64,000 nucleotides of DNA, taken from the NCBI GenBank assembly GCA_013399115.1, contig VXAA01001518.1:353026-417025 (forward strand), written 5' to 3'. The position numbers and the translations under genes are program-made. This document shows positions 45,877 to 58,622 of the stretch, in pieces. The stretch is from Anseranas semipalmata. Its lineage: Eukaryota; Chordata; Aves; Anseriformes; Anseranatidae. A model generated the notes under the pieces. That model was not told the DNA's origin. It saw only the letters and a program-made list of their open reading frames with translations, and ran no database searches. The number at the start of each line of letters is the position of its first letter. Position 1 is the stretch's first letter.

Positions 45877-46891
45877 GTAAGTTAGTAGTGGAGCAAAGTA
45901 TTTTGAGAAGCAGTGGATTTTCCTTTCTCTGTAGCTAAATCAGGTTTTTGGTAAACTCTAATTATTGGGTTCTGTACACTGGTGTGAAAAGCAGTTCTCC
46001 AGCCTGTAAAACATTTTTTTCTGGCATTAATGCTTGGTAATCGCACCAGAACTTTCTTTCCATTGCATTATTATCAGTAGCCAAATGTGAATACCTAGCA
46101 TTGTAGGTGGCTATCCCCAGGCAGAGCTCTCCGCTTTAGTTGGCTCTTTGATGGCAGTTGTAAGAAAAATAAGGTGGGGTAATTGCATCAATGTACTCAT
46201 ATCAGTGCCAACCTTCTTAACAAACCCTGCTATTCATTAGTAGTATATTTGGTCTGCATCCCTGCTCTTGGAGTGTTTTTCTTCCAGAAATACCCACTGA
46301 CGTCAGTAGTTAATCCCAACTTCTTGTGGAACAAGAGAGCAGAAGTGGACTTGGGGTACCACTCGCCAGTTTAAATCACATTAGATCCATGACACTGGTG
46401 TGTGTCTCTGAGTGATTGTTGTTTCAACCACAGAGGATTCATGTCTTCTAGTTAATGACGCTTACTCATGCAGTCTTTTCTTCTGTCATGGAGTGGCTGA
46501 AATCTCTCACATTACTGGGATGGTTGGCTTGGGAGTTCTGGCGCAGCCTGGATTTCCTGCTTAGCTTCTGTGTTATTACAAAATGTTACATTAATCTCTG
46601 GCAGTTGGAGAGATACAGCAGAAAATCTCCCTTTATCTCCTGTACAGCAAGCTAAATGCTGCTGTACATAACAGGAATAGGACAGTAGAACAGATGATTT
46701 TGACCTTTTATCAAAAAGCTGTCAAGCTACTTGAGCATAACGTGTCAGGATCTGCCCAAAGATCTGTTGAAGACAAGATTTGAAGGCTGACTAGGCAGTG
46801 TGCTCATTAGTAGTAAAATTCTCACTGACTTTAAAATGAACTGCCAAGCAGTAAAATCTTGGAAGTGTCTGGTCTGGAGAAAAGTTTCACT

Positions 46892-46909
46892 GATATATAT
46901 ATATATATT
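46892..46909. repeat. (TA)n microsatellite
   Basis: About eight TA units. Confidence 0.9.
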
Positions 46910-49900
46910 AAGTTTTTATTTTTCTTTAGGCCAGAAGAAACTGTTGAGATTAACTACAGTCTTCTCTCAGATGTGGTCAAATAAGCTTTCAACCTTCTTT
47001 TGGGCAAACTAGATAGATTGACCTGTCTTTTTTCTTTCAGAAGAGGAGTCTTAGTATTGAATTTGTATCGATTTCCTTTTTTACTAGCAGGAAGAAGAAT
47101 TAATTTAGTACGCAGATGCATCCTTCAGGTTACAAGCTGTGTTGAACTAATAGTTATTTGGGTCTTCTTCCTTTAATGAACGTGTGTGAAAACCCACAAG
47201 AATAAAGAGTTGAGACAAAATTTTTGGTTACTGAGACTTAAGCTGCAAATACAGAAATGAAATTCATAAAATTAGTGGTTGACATCTGAAACAGATACAA
47301 GACAATTTAATTGCAATGTTGACAAAGAAAAAAGCTGCAAATCTTTAGGGTTTTTTTTTTTTTTTGACTATCTCATTGGAGACTTTGTGCTTCAGCAACC
47401 AGACCTTGAAGCCCCATCTGGGACTTGCTAATAGCCAGATTTTAGCTGGACGCAGGGTTTGGCCATCAGGCTGCTTCAAGTGAGTACATGCCATTGTGCA
47501 GTTCCCCGCCGGGTTGTTCTGACCCTCGTGTTGTTTGGTTCCTCCTGGGTTGTTGCAGCTCTTGCTGCACCAGACCCATCTCGTGGTGAGACCCACAGTG
47601 GTTGTGATGGTGCTAAGAAGTGGGAGCATGATGTGGGGCAGAGGTGGGAAGTCCATTAGCAGGTACTGCCATGGAGACCTTCATATGGAGGAGCTTTGTC
47701 CCGAGGCGTTTGGGATATCTAGGGTTCGCTATGTGGCGATGGGTGATTATAGCTGCCAGAAACTCAAAGCAGAAGTTGATGAGATGTCCAAAGGTTGCTC
47801 TCTCAGTAATTTGGAGCTCTGCAGTTGTTTAGCAGCAGCAGAGGGCAGTCTGTTTGTAGGACACTTTACTATACAAAGGGTTTACAAGGAATTATGAAAT
47901 TTATTTCCTTGAGGGCATTTTTGCAATTAAGTATCATTTGTGTATGCAAGATAGGATGCACCTGATGAATGCATGATTGCTTCCTTCTAACGGAACGTTA
48001 GTTGCCCTTTTTGCTGGTCACAGTCCTGGATTATGTAAATTGTAAAGCTGAATAAATAGCTGGCATGTGTTCCTGATCACGTGAGCTACTGCAAGATTCT
48101 TAAAAATAATGTGCTTTATGGAAATGGAAGTTAAGAGCCAGAGGGGGAGGAAGGAGATGTGCTGAGTGAGAAGCACTGCTGTTGCTTCTAGCTCTTCTAT
48201 GAGTACTAGTTTGTAGGGAAGTGAAAAATATAAAAGAAAGCTGTGTGAGTACAATTAGCATGACTTTCAGCTGAAATATGCCCAAAATATAATTGATCCA
48301 GTGACAGAATAGTCCCCTCTCTCCAGAGATTAGTTTAACTGCTGTCAGTCAGTCCTAATTTCTCCCAGTGTGTAAATTCTCTTGGGCCACCTCAAGAAGC
48401 GAGTGGGATGTCAACCTGAATCCTCCTTTTCTAAAATCAGTACAGATAATTTTTAGCCAAGAATAGCTCCAAGGTTGGTATCCTTTGTGGAGAAGAGGCA
48501 AGGAGAGTCTGAGTGCATAATATAATCCTGGACATATGTGCTATAGACACCAGCCCTGAAGCAGAAATGGTCAGAGGTAGAGCTGCTGAAAACTCAGGGT
48601 CTGTTTTTTGGAGACAGGGGGCAAAACAAACACCCCACAGACTGCCATGGGAAAGGTCCAGTGCTGGTTTGCAAGTCCAGTCCTGCTGCGTAGCTCCCTG
48701 GTCAGGAGGCAGTTCAGAACGAAGACAAAACATTTTATTGACTGTGTGGCTGGTCACATCAGACTGTATAACCAGGCTGGGACAATCCCCAGCTCATACT
48801 AACTCCATTCGGACTCTTAATGTTTTAATTAACCTAGATGTTCTTGTAGCAAGACGTTGATGCTTTCAAATGTGTATCTACCTAAATGTTTTTTTTTTTT
48901 ACAGGCATTTACATATGATTGAATTCTTTTCTTCTGTTGAAAATAAAATAAAATCCACACATGCTATTTACGTTAATGAAAGTTGGTGATAACTTGATTT
49001 TCATAAAAGTTGGTCAGTCCAATCATTTGTGTAGATGATTACTTGAGGCATGAGGTCTCTAACATTGCCTTTTCTTTCCTGAAGGTCTCAACACTGGTAA
49101 CCATAATTTCTGACCTTGGTTAAATTCTCCCTTGGTGAAATGGTGCAACACGAACGTGACCTAAGTACCAAATACGAATATTGAGAATATGATCTATTCT
49201 TTATTCTTTCATCCTGTGATTGCACAGAGCTCAGCATGCTGGAGTCCTAGGCCATGGCTCAAGATCCTGCATGGTGCCACAAAATAGGTGAATAATAGTA
49301 ATGCCAGTGACACTTAGGACTTCTCTTGAATATTTTTTGTTATGCATGTGTTTATGAAATTACACTCTGAAATACATTAGTGACAGGTAAGACAAACATA
49401 TTTGTAAATATGTACCTGCTAATAAAAAGTCATTGCCCTGTGGAGTTCTAAGTAGAAGTGATGTGGTTTAGTACCATAAGGTAGTCACCCCTCACTGCAG
49501 GAAAGAAGGTGATTAACAATCACTTACCAAAATTCTTCATTCTTAGGAAGGTGTTATTTTTGCCGATGCAAGGGGAAGAGGATAACCTACAGGCAATTTG
49601 TTACCTCTGAAGTCATGCGTTTTTATGAAAGAAACTTTGTTAGAATTGTATTATTTTCAGTTGGTGAACTCTAGGCTTGAACTCAAATTAACTTGATAAG
49701 ATTTGACATAACTAAACCAGTGTTTCCAGGATATAAAAACCAGTCATGTGGCTCAGAGACAGATCTTACCACAATGTAAATAAAAGCAAATAGTATGAAA
49801 CAAATTCTTGGATTAATTCTTAAGGATAAACCCATGATTTCCACAATACTTTCCTATCATCATTGGAAGATGTGTTGTAAATCAATATCCTTACCACATT

Positions 49901-51987
49901 TTACAGCAGAAATACTTTTCCAAGATTCTCCATTCAACTAAATTCCTATGTATTTAGAAAAAAAAAAAATCTAATCAAAATGTTAACAGCAAAAGAGGAA
50001 CATAAAGGGAGACATTTGAAATATAACTAGCGTCTGCAAGTCACTTTGTTTTTAATTATTGTCTGGAGAGCTGACTCCAGAAGGCTGAACTGCTAGGACT
50101 TTCTAAAAGTGGCACTGCTAGAGGTATGTTTTGGTGAACATCTTGAAAAGAAGCACAGTTTCATCAGTGTGTCTACAAATCTCAAATTGAGCTCAATTAA
50201 CCTTGACTGCAGTTTTTAAAACAAGGTTATGTTATTGGTGCAGTGAATATAAACCATATATACATCAAAAATAGAAAAAAAATATAATGGGCTTTGCTCA
50301 GTTCTCTTATATGTAGACTGTGCAATCATGCTAATAAGTGAATAAAAACTCTAAATTTGAAAGAACAACTTGAGCACTTGTGGAAAATTTTCTGCTGTAG
50401 AGAAGTCTGAAACTTCAGTTGTCTTGCTTTTATTATTGAGATCGTCTTGGCATGTATTCATCCCATTTCTGTGCAAGTTAAAAATAAAGAAAATTTCAGT
50501 GTAACAAAATATTGATTTGGAAAATAATATTTGAAGCAAGTTCCATCCGAATTTCAACTGTCTTCTGGTCTTTTCCTGGGCTACGCAGTGAACCTGCCTT
50601 TCTTGCGGAATCATTGTCCATGTAACGATTTTGCATTGTTCCTGTGGTGTTGCTTTGCCTTTGAAAGATAACTGAGAGACATCAGTTCTGCTAGTTTTGA
50701 GGAAGTTTTGTCCCACAGAGGACCCTGGGCAGGGCTGGTCTGACTGCACATTGACATTCACTTCTGAGCCAACATAGCAGGGGTACTCGGTTAGGTACTC
50801 AGAGGCTCACTGAGTGCTGCTCTATGTTTTTCCCCCAAATAGAGTAACCTTAAATACAAAGCCTTTAATGTCGTCCCTGGCTGCATACCTTTGTAACATC
50901 TTTCAGGTAAAGTATATGATTTCATTTTCTCAAACACACTTCTCAATGCATTAACTTTAAATCTTTTTGCAAAGATGCTGTAAAGATAGTACGTGTTAGA
51001 TTTATTTATGGATGAAAGATATTTAGTTGGCTTTATCACCAGACTTAAGGGTGAGTGTATGTATGTGCATGTATCAAAATACATTATATAACCTTTCTAT
51101 GTGCAGGAAAAAGTAAATCTGTCCATGCAATATCAATAGAGGCTGTGCATAGAATGAGTTCTACCGTTTATCAGCTTTATAGGGCTTTAGGTATATAGAG
51201 CTATTAAAAATAAACAACCAAAGCAATGAAGTGAAATATCTCCAATAGAATTAAAATTTACCAATTTGTGGCCAGTGCCAAATTTGTGATATCTGTTAAA
51301 GCGTGCATGGCTGGGGCTTCAGACTAATGAGCTTGTTTGTTTCCTGCACTCATCTAAGAGACAGATGAGGAAATATGCAGATGAATTACCTTGTTCTATT
51401 TTTTTCATCATCAAAGATACAGACAGAAGCTTCTCAGAGGGGCTGAGGTGAAGACAAGAATGTTTTCCCAAAAGGTTGACTGAAGAATTTTTAAAATGGA
51501 AACCAAGTGGAAGAATGAAAATATGGAAACAATACAGAAAACAAATATCAAAAACATTTTCCTTAAAAAAAAAAAATAATTACAACCTTCTGTTGATAAA
51601 ACACACTGAGTGTTTTATAAGTTTGCTGTTTTATTAATAACAAAAAAGCAATTATCTGGGGGGAGCGGAAGGATCCCCCACCCTCTCTGAAGAAGTTCAA
51701 CAAAAGAATTGAACATAACTGCATTATAAGAAAAAGTTAGTGAAAACTATTCTTTCATAATCTGTGACAGATATGAATTAGAGATGCAAATAGTTCAATA
51801 GCTTATGTTTCTGTAGTGTGAACCAGTAATGGTTTTTCTTACCCTTTGCTTCCAACTTTTGGCACCATGTGAACTTCTAGATACACTTTCAGACATGCCG
51901 TGTTTTCAGTTTTTCTCAGTTCTTTACTTGTTTATGCAAGTGTGCTCAGTACAGCATTTACAACCACCTCTGAAATATCTTTCATGC

Positions 51988-52133
51988 CCCATCCCTGGAG
52001 GTGTTCAAGGCCAGGTTGGATGGGGCTTCAGGCAACCTGATTTTGTGGAAGGTGACCCTGCCCATGGCAGGGGATTGGAATTAGGTGTGCTTTAAGGTCC
52101 CTTCCAGTCCAACTGTCTTCTGATTCTATGATT
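51988..52133 (+). mobile_element. CR1 LINE 3' end fragment
   Basis: Typical CR1 3' terminus: CCCATCCCTGGAGGTGTTCA, GGATGGGGCTTCAGGCAACC, CCCATGGCAGGGGATTGGAA and the terminal TGATTCTATGATT. Only the last about 145 bases remain. Confidence 0.93.
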
Positions 52134-52719
52134 TCCCTGATGGGCTGTGAGCTGAGCACCTCTGGAAATGGCCAGCCTCTCCATCACATTGAGAACACCT
52201 TGTTAATGCTGTGGTGTCGTTCCCATGTAAAACCAAAGGTGAGCTACAGGCGTGGAAACCTTCCCCATGGTAATTAAAAGTTTGGGCTGCTTGCATGACC
52301 TTGATAAAAGCGATTTTTAAAAGTCAAAGTCATCTTGCTCAGCACATTCACACTTTCTTCTTCCTGACCAGACAGCCACTGAAGGTGCAAATATAATGGA
52401 ATCTGTCATCTTAATGTCATAGATTTTACCCCTTTTTCATCAGTGTTAGCACAGGCCCGTGGGGAATCTGTAGTGTGAGCTCTGAGATCTCCCTCCCGTG
52501 GAGCAGCTCCCCCACCTCAGTTATCATCTGTATCGAGGAAATCCAAAAGGTACTTCTTCTAAACTACAGAAATACATATTTGAAGGGATAACACCACTTT
52601 CCTCCCCAAACTTCTCCTCTTTATTGAACAAATCCTCAACCAAAATAGCAGGATTTTCATTTCTGCAAAGCCTTTAATAGTCACCCCTCCAGCATAACTA
52701 TTTCCAATTCATTTATTTA

Positions 52720-52762
52720 AACAACAACAACAACAAAACAAAAAGCAAACAAACAAAACAAC
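52720..52762. repeat. (AAC)n/(AAAC)n simple repeat
   Basis: ACAACAACAACAAC followed by AAAC-rich units. Confidence 0.9.
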
Positions 52763-53629
52763 TTATCCAAAGGTACAGATGATCACTTTTAATTTCATAT
52801 ATAGTGTTTTGATACTGTTGGTATGAAATGTATGTTTTGTAAATTTATGTGTGTTTTACTGGGAACTTTCAGAAACTTCTGATGTCTACAATTGGCTTTT
52901 TATTTAAATATTTATATAAATATTTTCCTAACTGCTTAGAGCAAGGACGGCGAGGTGAAACCCCAAGCCACACCCAGCTCAGAAAAAAAAATTCACTTGG
53001 CCTCCAACCTGCACCTTGCCATCCTCTTCCCTGGGACTCTCACATAAAGTCTATTGCCTTTTTCCAGGGGGAAATTTGGAGGAAATGGAGGAATTTGCAG
53101 CTAAGTGCTTTCCTCTCCTCTTTTGGTAAGGTCCCTTCCTGCCCTTCCTCAGTTGTATGACTGGTTGTGCAGTATTATACAGGTCAGATGCAGTTGCCCT
53201 GGAAAAAAACCTGTGTGTTTGTCTTGTCCTACTGCGGGGATGAGCCTGGTCTTGATCCAGGCTGTAGCTGCGCTTTGCTCCCATGGGTGTTCATACTCAC
53301 TGTGTGCCTCTGATGGTACCTCAGTGTGGGTGACAGACAGGGAGAGGGAAGTGGAAGGAAGTCCTGGGTCATTTACATAAGAATGTATATTGCTGGTACA
53401 TATGGCTTCATTAGTTTTTGGTGTGGGTGTTGTGCAATATCAGACTCATGAGTCTTCTTTCTATATGTTTATTGATGATTAAAATTTCAAAATATGACAG
53501 AACCAAAAGGTTGATTGAATGAAACTGAAACTCCCTTGAGTTTCATGTAACCAATCTTTTGTGGAAAAAAATACTTTTTTCAATTTGTGAACATTTTCAT
53601 AAATGCTTTATAAAACGTTAATATGAAAA

Positions 53630-53995
53630 CAAGTCCAGAGTAGGGCCATGAGGATGACCAGAGGGCTGGAACACCTCCCCTGTGAAGAAAGGCTGGGGAT
53701 GTTCAGCATGGAGAAGAGAAGGCTCTGGGGAGACCTCATTGTGGTGTTTCAGTACTTAAAGGGGGTTTATAAAAAAGATGGAAAGTGACTTTTTACACAG
53801 GCAGATAGTGATAGGACAAGGAGGAAAGGCTTTAAATAAAAGGAGGGGAGATTTAGATCAGATATTAGGAGGAAATTCTTTACCCAGAGTGTGGTGAGGC
53901 ACTGGAAGAGGTTGCCCAGATGATAAATGATAAATGATGATGATAGATCTTTAAGGTCACTTCCAACCCAAGCCCATCCTATGATGATTCTATGA
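53630..53995 (+). mobile_element. CR1 LINE 3' fragment
   Basis: Contains the CR1 signature GGGCCATGAGGATGACCAGA, GAGAAGAGAAGGCTCTGGGG, CACTGGAAGAGGTTGCCCAG and GGTCACTTCCAACCC, ending TGATTCTATGA. Internal deletion and a small ATGATAAATGATAAATGATG repeat near 53920 show decay. Confidence 0.9.
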
Positions 53996-53999
53996 AAGC

Positions 54000-56900
54000 A
54001 CTCTTTTTCAGGTTTACTTGATACCAAAACGCAACATTCTGATCCATGTTCTGCTGAGCTCCTTACTGATGTCAGTAGGGCTGCTCTTGATAAACGCCCA
54101 AAGGGAATTTTGTAAATTGAGCAGTACAATTTTGCCAAAGTTTGTAAATGTAGCATAAATAACAAATGTCACCCCTAGTTCTGTTCCCTGTGTTATCGAC
54201 AATTATGAGCAGATGTTTAGAAGGCTGGTTGTTCCTCTCTTGTTCCATTTTCTTTTACTTGACACCTGTATTAGTTCCAGACCCTTCCCACATGAAATTT
54301 GGTACCTGAATGAAGGCTTAGCTCAAATTTAGTCAAAGTTTGTCTAAGCTGAACAAATTTGCATACTTTCTGATTAATCCTCAGCCTTCCTCACCTCCAG
54401 AGTTGACACATTCTTCTCTCTTTCTATATCAAAATGTGATTTTGCTGATTTGCCTTTGGGATTAAACATACTCTCAGATAATCACCCATCTTAAATTCTT
54501 TTCCTAGGTTTTCTGTGCTATTTGGGATTTTATGAAATCCTTTTTCACTGGGGTGTCTGTTCTGGTGTAAGATGTCATCATATATTATGGAAAAATGTTT
54601 AAAAAATTATTCAGGGAGAATAATGGAAACATCTTTTTGTCTTAGCAAGTTAATGCATGATTTCACTTTTACAGTTGTGTAAAATGGCTGCATCAGCTAA
54701 ACATTTTATGCTGGTGTAATTGCACAGCCATGTCATTTATACTGAGAAGTATTAGAAGTGTTTTATTAGAAGTGTTTTATTTGTTTTCTTTTGAAATATG
54801 AGGTGATGTGACTTTTCCTATTATTATCTGATTTCTCTTTAGGGGAAAATGTCAGTGTGACTTGATTAAATTAACATTCTTGAGGCAACATTTCTGACTG
54901 TGAACTTTTCTCAGAAAAATCATCCATACGTACTGATCATCTTGAACTTTAGCATAAATTTGGCATGTACTAATTTTGCTGGCAAATTGTTAATTAAACA
55001 AACCTTAATTATGTTTAGCAAAACTATGAAAACCCAAGTGTAATCACAAGTGTGTAGACAAAGTACCAACTTCTGTAGCATTCTCTACAATGACTTGGAA
55101 ATGTAGAAATATTTCAGCTATATTTCAGGACTCCAGAAAACTTGAGGAGATTGAAATGGGAAGCAGGCAGCCTGTAATTAAGTGGATGCTATCTTCGGTA
55201 TAGAAAATTGTTATTTAAATAATTTTAAAATTAATTTGGGGTGTAAGGAGATAACATTTCTCTTCAATGTCTGTGAGTTTTTAATTAAATCACAATTAAG
55301 AAAGCACATCAAGGCACATTTAAAAATAGATCAGTGAAGTACCTATAAATATACATTTTTGCATGAGTTCCTACCCCCTAGACAATGAGTTTGTGAAGCA
55401 GGAATTGCATTTGTATGAAAAGTAAAATATTTCCATATTTTAAATTATTTGAATTCCTTATAAGCTCATCCAAAAGACCCTTGTGTCATGGTATCTTATT
55501 TATGAACTGTAATCTTGGGAGAACCGCTCTCCTTGGATATCTTGGTGTAGTTCTGTGTTGAGTTGGGATTAAACCTGAGTCTGGAGGTACCTTTGTGTCA
55601 ATCTTATCTATGGAGCCTATGCACTATCTTGGATGGGATGCCTAACTTCTGGAGCACTAGATTTGAGGGAAATGGGTCTACTTCCTTGCCCTTCACTTGT
55701 TTTTGCATATTATGGCACATGCTAGTATGCAGAGGCAGGGGTGGTAGAGGTGCCTCCCCCTGAGTTGTGTTTGATTGCTTTTATATCAGTCTGAACACCA
55801 CAGACCCCGGGGGAATTTTATTGTTTGTCCCCAAGCTGGCAGCTCAGGCTGAGGACCAAAGGGGTGTGCAGAGAAAATTGCAACGTTCTTCATAATGTAA
55901 TGGCCATTTCAACCATTTTCCAAAATAGAACAGCTAAATATTCTAGTCTTGTTAGTATTATCTCAATAAAGAATAACTTATACTGTCCATGTTCTGTGCA
56001 ATATTGCTCTAAATCTGCATTGTGGTTTCTATGCATTCATGCACGTGTATGCATTCAGAAGTCTACTACAAAGTTTGCTCTTGAGTTCCTCAACAGCTGA
56101 AAAGCATTAGTGCTGCCACTGAATTCAAGATATGGAGGACCCTGCCTCTCCCAAAGGACATTTGAGTATCTCTTCCCTCCCTTGAGGCAATATAACATGG
56201 ACACTTGGTCTTGCTATTGCTTTTTGTATGGGATTTGCGCACTGCTCAGTTTCCTCCTTGGTGGCATTGCTTCTCATCCCAGCTCTGAACCACTAAGCTG
56301 AGTTCATATTCTGCATCTCCACTTCTCAGGAGTGGAGGAAAATACTCTATTTACTCTACTCCTGAATGCGTGATTCGAACACGGTTTTGTCTCTTTCCAG
56401 TAGTTTTACGATTCTAGCTCTATGCTTCACTTTTGCTATGAACACTTGGGGAAAAAAGTCTTGCTTGGTAGAATTAGAAAACTTTTTTGTTCTTGTTTCT
56501 AAAAGAAATTCCCAACATGCCATTCCAGTCATTTTGATATGCATTTCACATTTTTACTGGGTTTGATATAACAGAGGGAATTTGCTCATGGTTTCTTTCT
56601 TTTTCACTCCAAACTTTAATGGCAAAACACCTTTTCCTAGAGAAGAGTTCAGTGACCTTGGAAATATAGATCACATTAGCTCCCACCAGCATATTTTTGT
56701 GCAGAAATGCAGTGTATGTATAATTCATGTTCATGCCCTTGAAATAATCTAAGCAAGTTCAGCAATGGCTGGTTAACAACCTGAGTCTTTCCATACTCTC
56801 TTTACTTCAATATGAAGATGTTAGTCTTAAGGGATTTGTTCTCAAAGTTGGGAAAGCTCCAGCTAAACTTCCAGTAATTGTCATTCTTCCTTCTGTGCCT

Positions 56901-57600
56901 TCCAGAGGATACTATCTTGAAATGGTGTGTTTGCCATTGCAAAGAGTTTCTCTGTTAAATCATTTTCTGCTTCTTGGATAGATTTTATTTTGAGTTCTTG
57001 TTTGCGTTATAAGGTCCAGGCCTCTGTCTGGGAGCTGCCCATACCCCAGTAGAGATCATAACATGAATGTGTCACCATTTAGAGAGAGAGAATGTGAACA
57101 ACAAGGGATTTCAAATACATAAATAGACCCCTTCTGAACACAGGGAATCGTTAAGATGAAGGTTTATCCACCATCATGGGTTTGCGTGTTTCCAGATCTT
57201 TTATTCCTTTAGGAAGAAAATATTTTTAGCGGATAACACTTTAGGTTACACATTTTTACTGGAGCTCTACTCAGTTGTGATGTGGGACATTAGGCTACCA
57301 TAGTGTGAAGACTGTAAAATTAATCCAGTGAGTGTAGAGGGCCCTCTTATTTGCACAGAAGTTTTCTCCATCTGTCTGGTACTATAACTTATACTGCGTT
57401 GAGAACCTCATAAAAGAAGGACTTGGATAAAAGAACATTGGCTCTGTTCTTGTTGACTTTCAAAAGATAAAGCTAGGCGTAGCTACTTATCATGACCATT
57501 ATTTCTGGTTGCATCTTCATCTGTTTGTGTTGCAGTCACTCAGTGCCCTTCTTTGGTCTACATCTGTTAGTGAATATGATCTATTGTGAGTGTCCTTCCT
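54000..57600. other. Noncoding stretch, nothing recognised
   Basis: AT-rich sequence between two CR1 elements with only short open frames and no homology or splice structure that I can support. Confidence 0.6.
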
Positions 57601-58622
57601 AGAATCATAGAATGGTTTGGGTTGGAAGGGACCTTAAAGACCACTTAGTTCCAACCCCCTGCCATGGGCAGGAACATCTCTCACTAGATCAGGCTGCCTA
57701 AAGCCCCATCCAACCTGGCCTTGAACACTCCCAGGGATGGTGCATCCAGAGCTTCTCTGGGCAGCCTGTTCCAGTGCCTCACCACCCTCACAGAGAAGAA
57801 TTTCTTCCTTTCTTCCTTCTCCTTGTAGGCCCTCTTTAAGTCCTGGAAGGCCACTATAAGGTCTCCTTGGAGCCTTCTCTTCTCCAGGCTGAACAACCCC
57901 AACTCTCTCATCCTGTCTTCACAGGAGAAGTATTCCAGCCCTGTGATCATCCTCAAGGCTTTGTTCCAACAGGGCCATGTCCTTCTTATGTTGGGGCTGA
58001 GCACAGTACTCCAGGTGGGGTCTCACAGGAGTGGAGTGGAGAGGGAGAATCACCTCTGTCGACCTGCTGGCCATGCTTCCTTTGATGCAACCCAGCATAC
58101 GAATGGCTTTCTGGGCAGCAAGCGCATATTGCTGGCTCATGTTGAGCTTCTTGTCAACCAACGCCTCCAAGTTCTCTTCAGGGCTGCTCTCAATCCATTC
58201 TCTGCCGAGCCTGTATTTGTGCTTGGGCTTGCCCTGACTCGTGTGCAGGACCTTGGACTTGGCCCTGTGGCACGGGTCCACCTCTCAAGCCTGTCCATGT
58301 CCCTCTGGATGGCATCCCTTCCCTCCAGCGTCTCAAATGCACCACACAGCTTGGTGTTGTCAGCACACTTGGTGAGGATATACTCAGGCCCACTGTCCAT
58401 GTCACCGACAAAGATGTTAACACCAGTCCCAGTACCAACCCCGAGGAATGCCACTCGTCACTGTTCTCCACCTGGAATCGAGCTGTTGACCGCAACACTT
58501 TGAGTGCAGCCATCCAGTTAATTTCTTATCCACTGAGTGGTCCATCTGCCAAATCCATGTCTCTCTAATTTAGAGACAAGGATGTTGTGCAGGACAGTGT
58601 CAAACACTTTGCATGTTTGCCA
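57601..58622 (-). mobile_element. CR1 LINE, about 1 kb, ORF2 C-terminal part (reverse orientation)
   Basis: The longest mobile element in the window. On the - strand the 3' end is at 57601 (complement of AGAATCATAGAATGGTTTGG). The ORF2 remains read, with frameshifts, FVGDMDSGPEYILTKCADNT, then MRELGLFSLEKRRLQGDLIV and RHWNRLPREALDAPSLGVFK, the reverse-transcriptase C-terminus. It is 5'-truncated at about 58622 within the segment reading [14 protein letters not shown]. Interrupted frames mean it is dead. Confidence 0.95.

Larger units (their letters stand above)
44132..51987. other. Gene-poor region downstream of ADGRF4
   Basis: No recognised gene. Apart from the exon-like segment at 45636-45876, the block at 47345-47897 with overlapping open frames on both strands, and an AT-rich 136-codon open frame at 50351-50761 (- strand), I see only simple repeats. 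Confidence 0.6.

Noticed and set aside
48437..48860. Open frames of 106 and 115 codons on opposite strands
   Set aside because: Mutually overlapping, no family resemblance, no splice or start context; likely chance.
57943..58503. 186-codon open frame on the + strand
   Set aside because: It is the antisense of the CR1 ORF2 remnant at 57601-58622.
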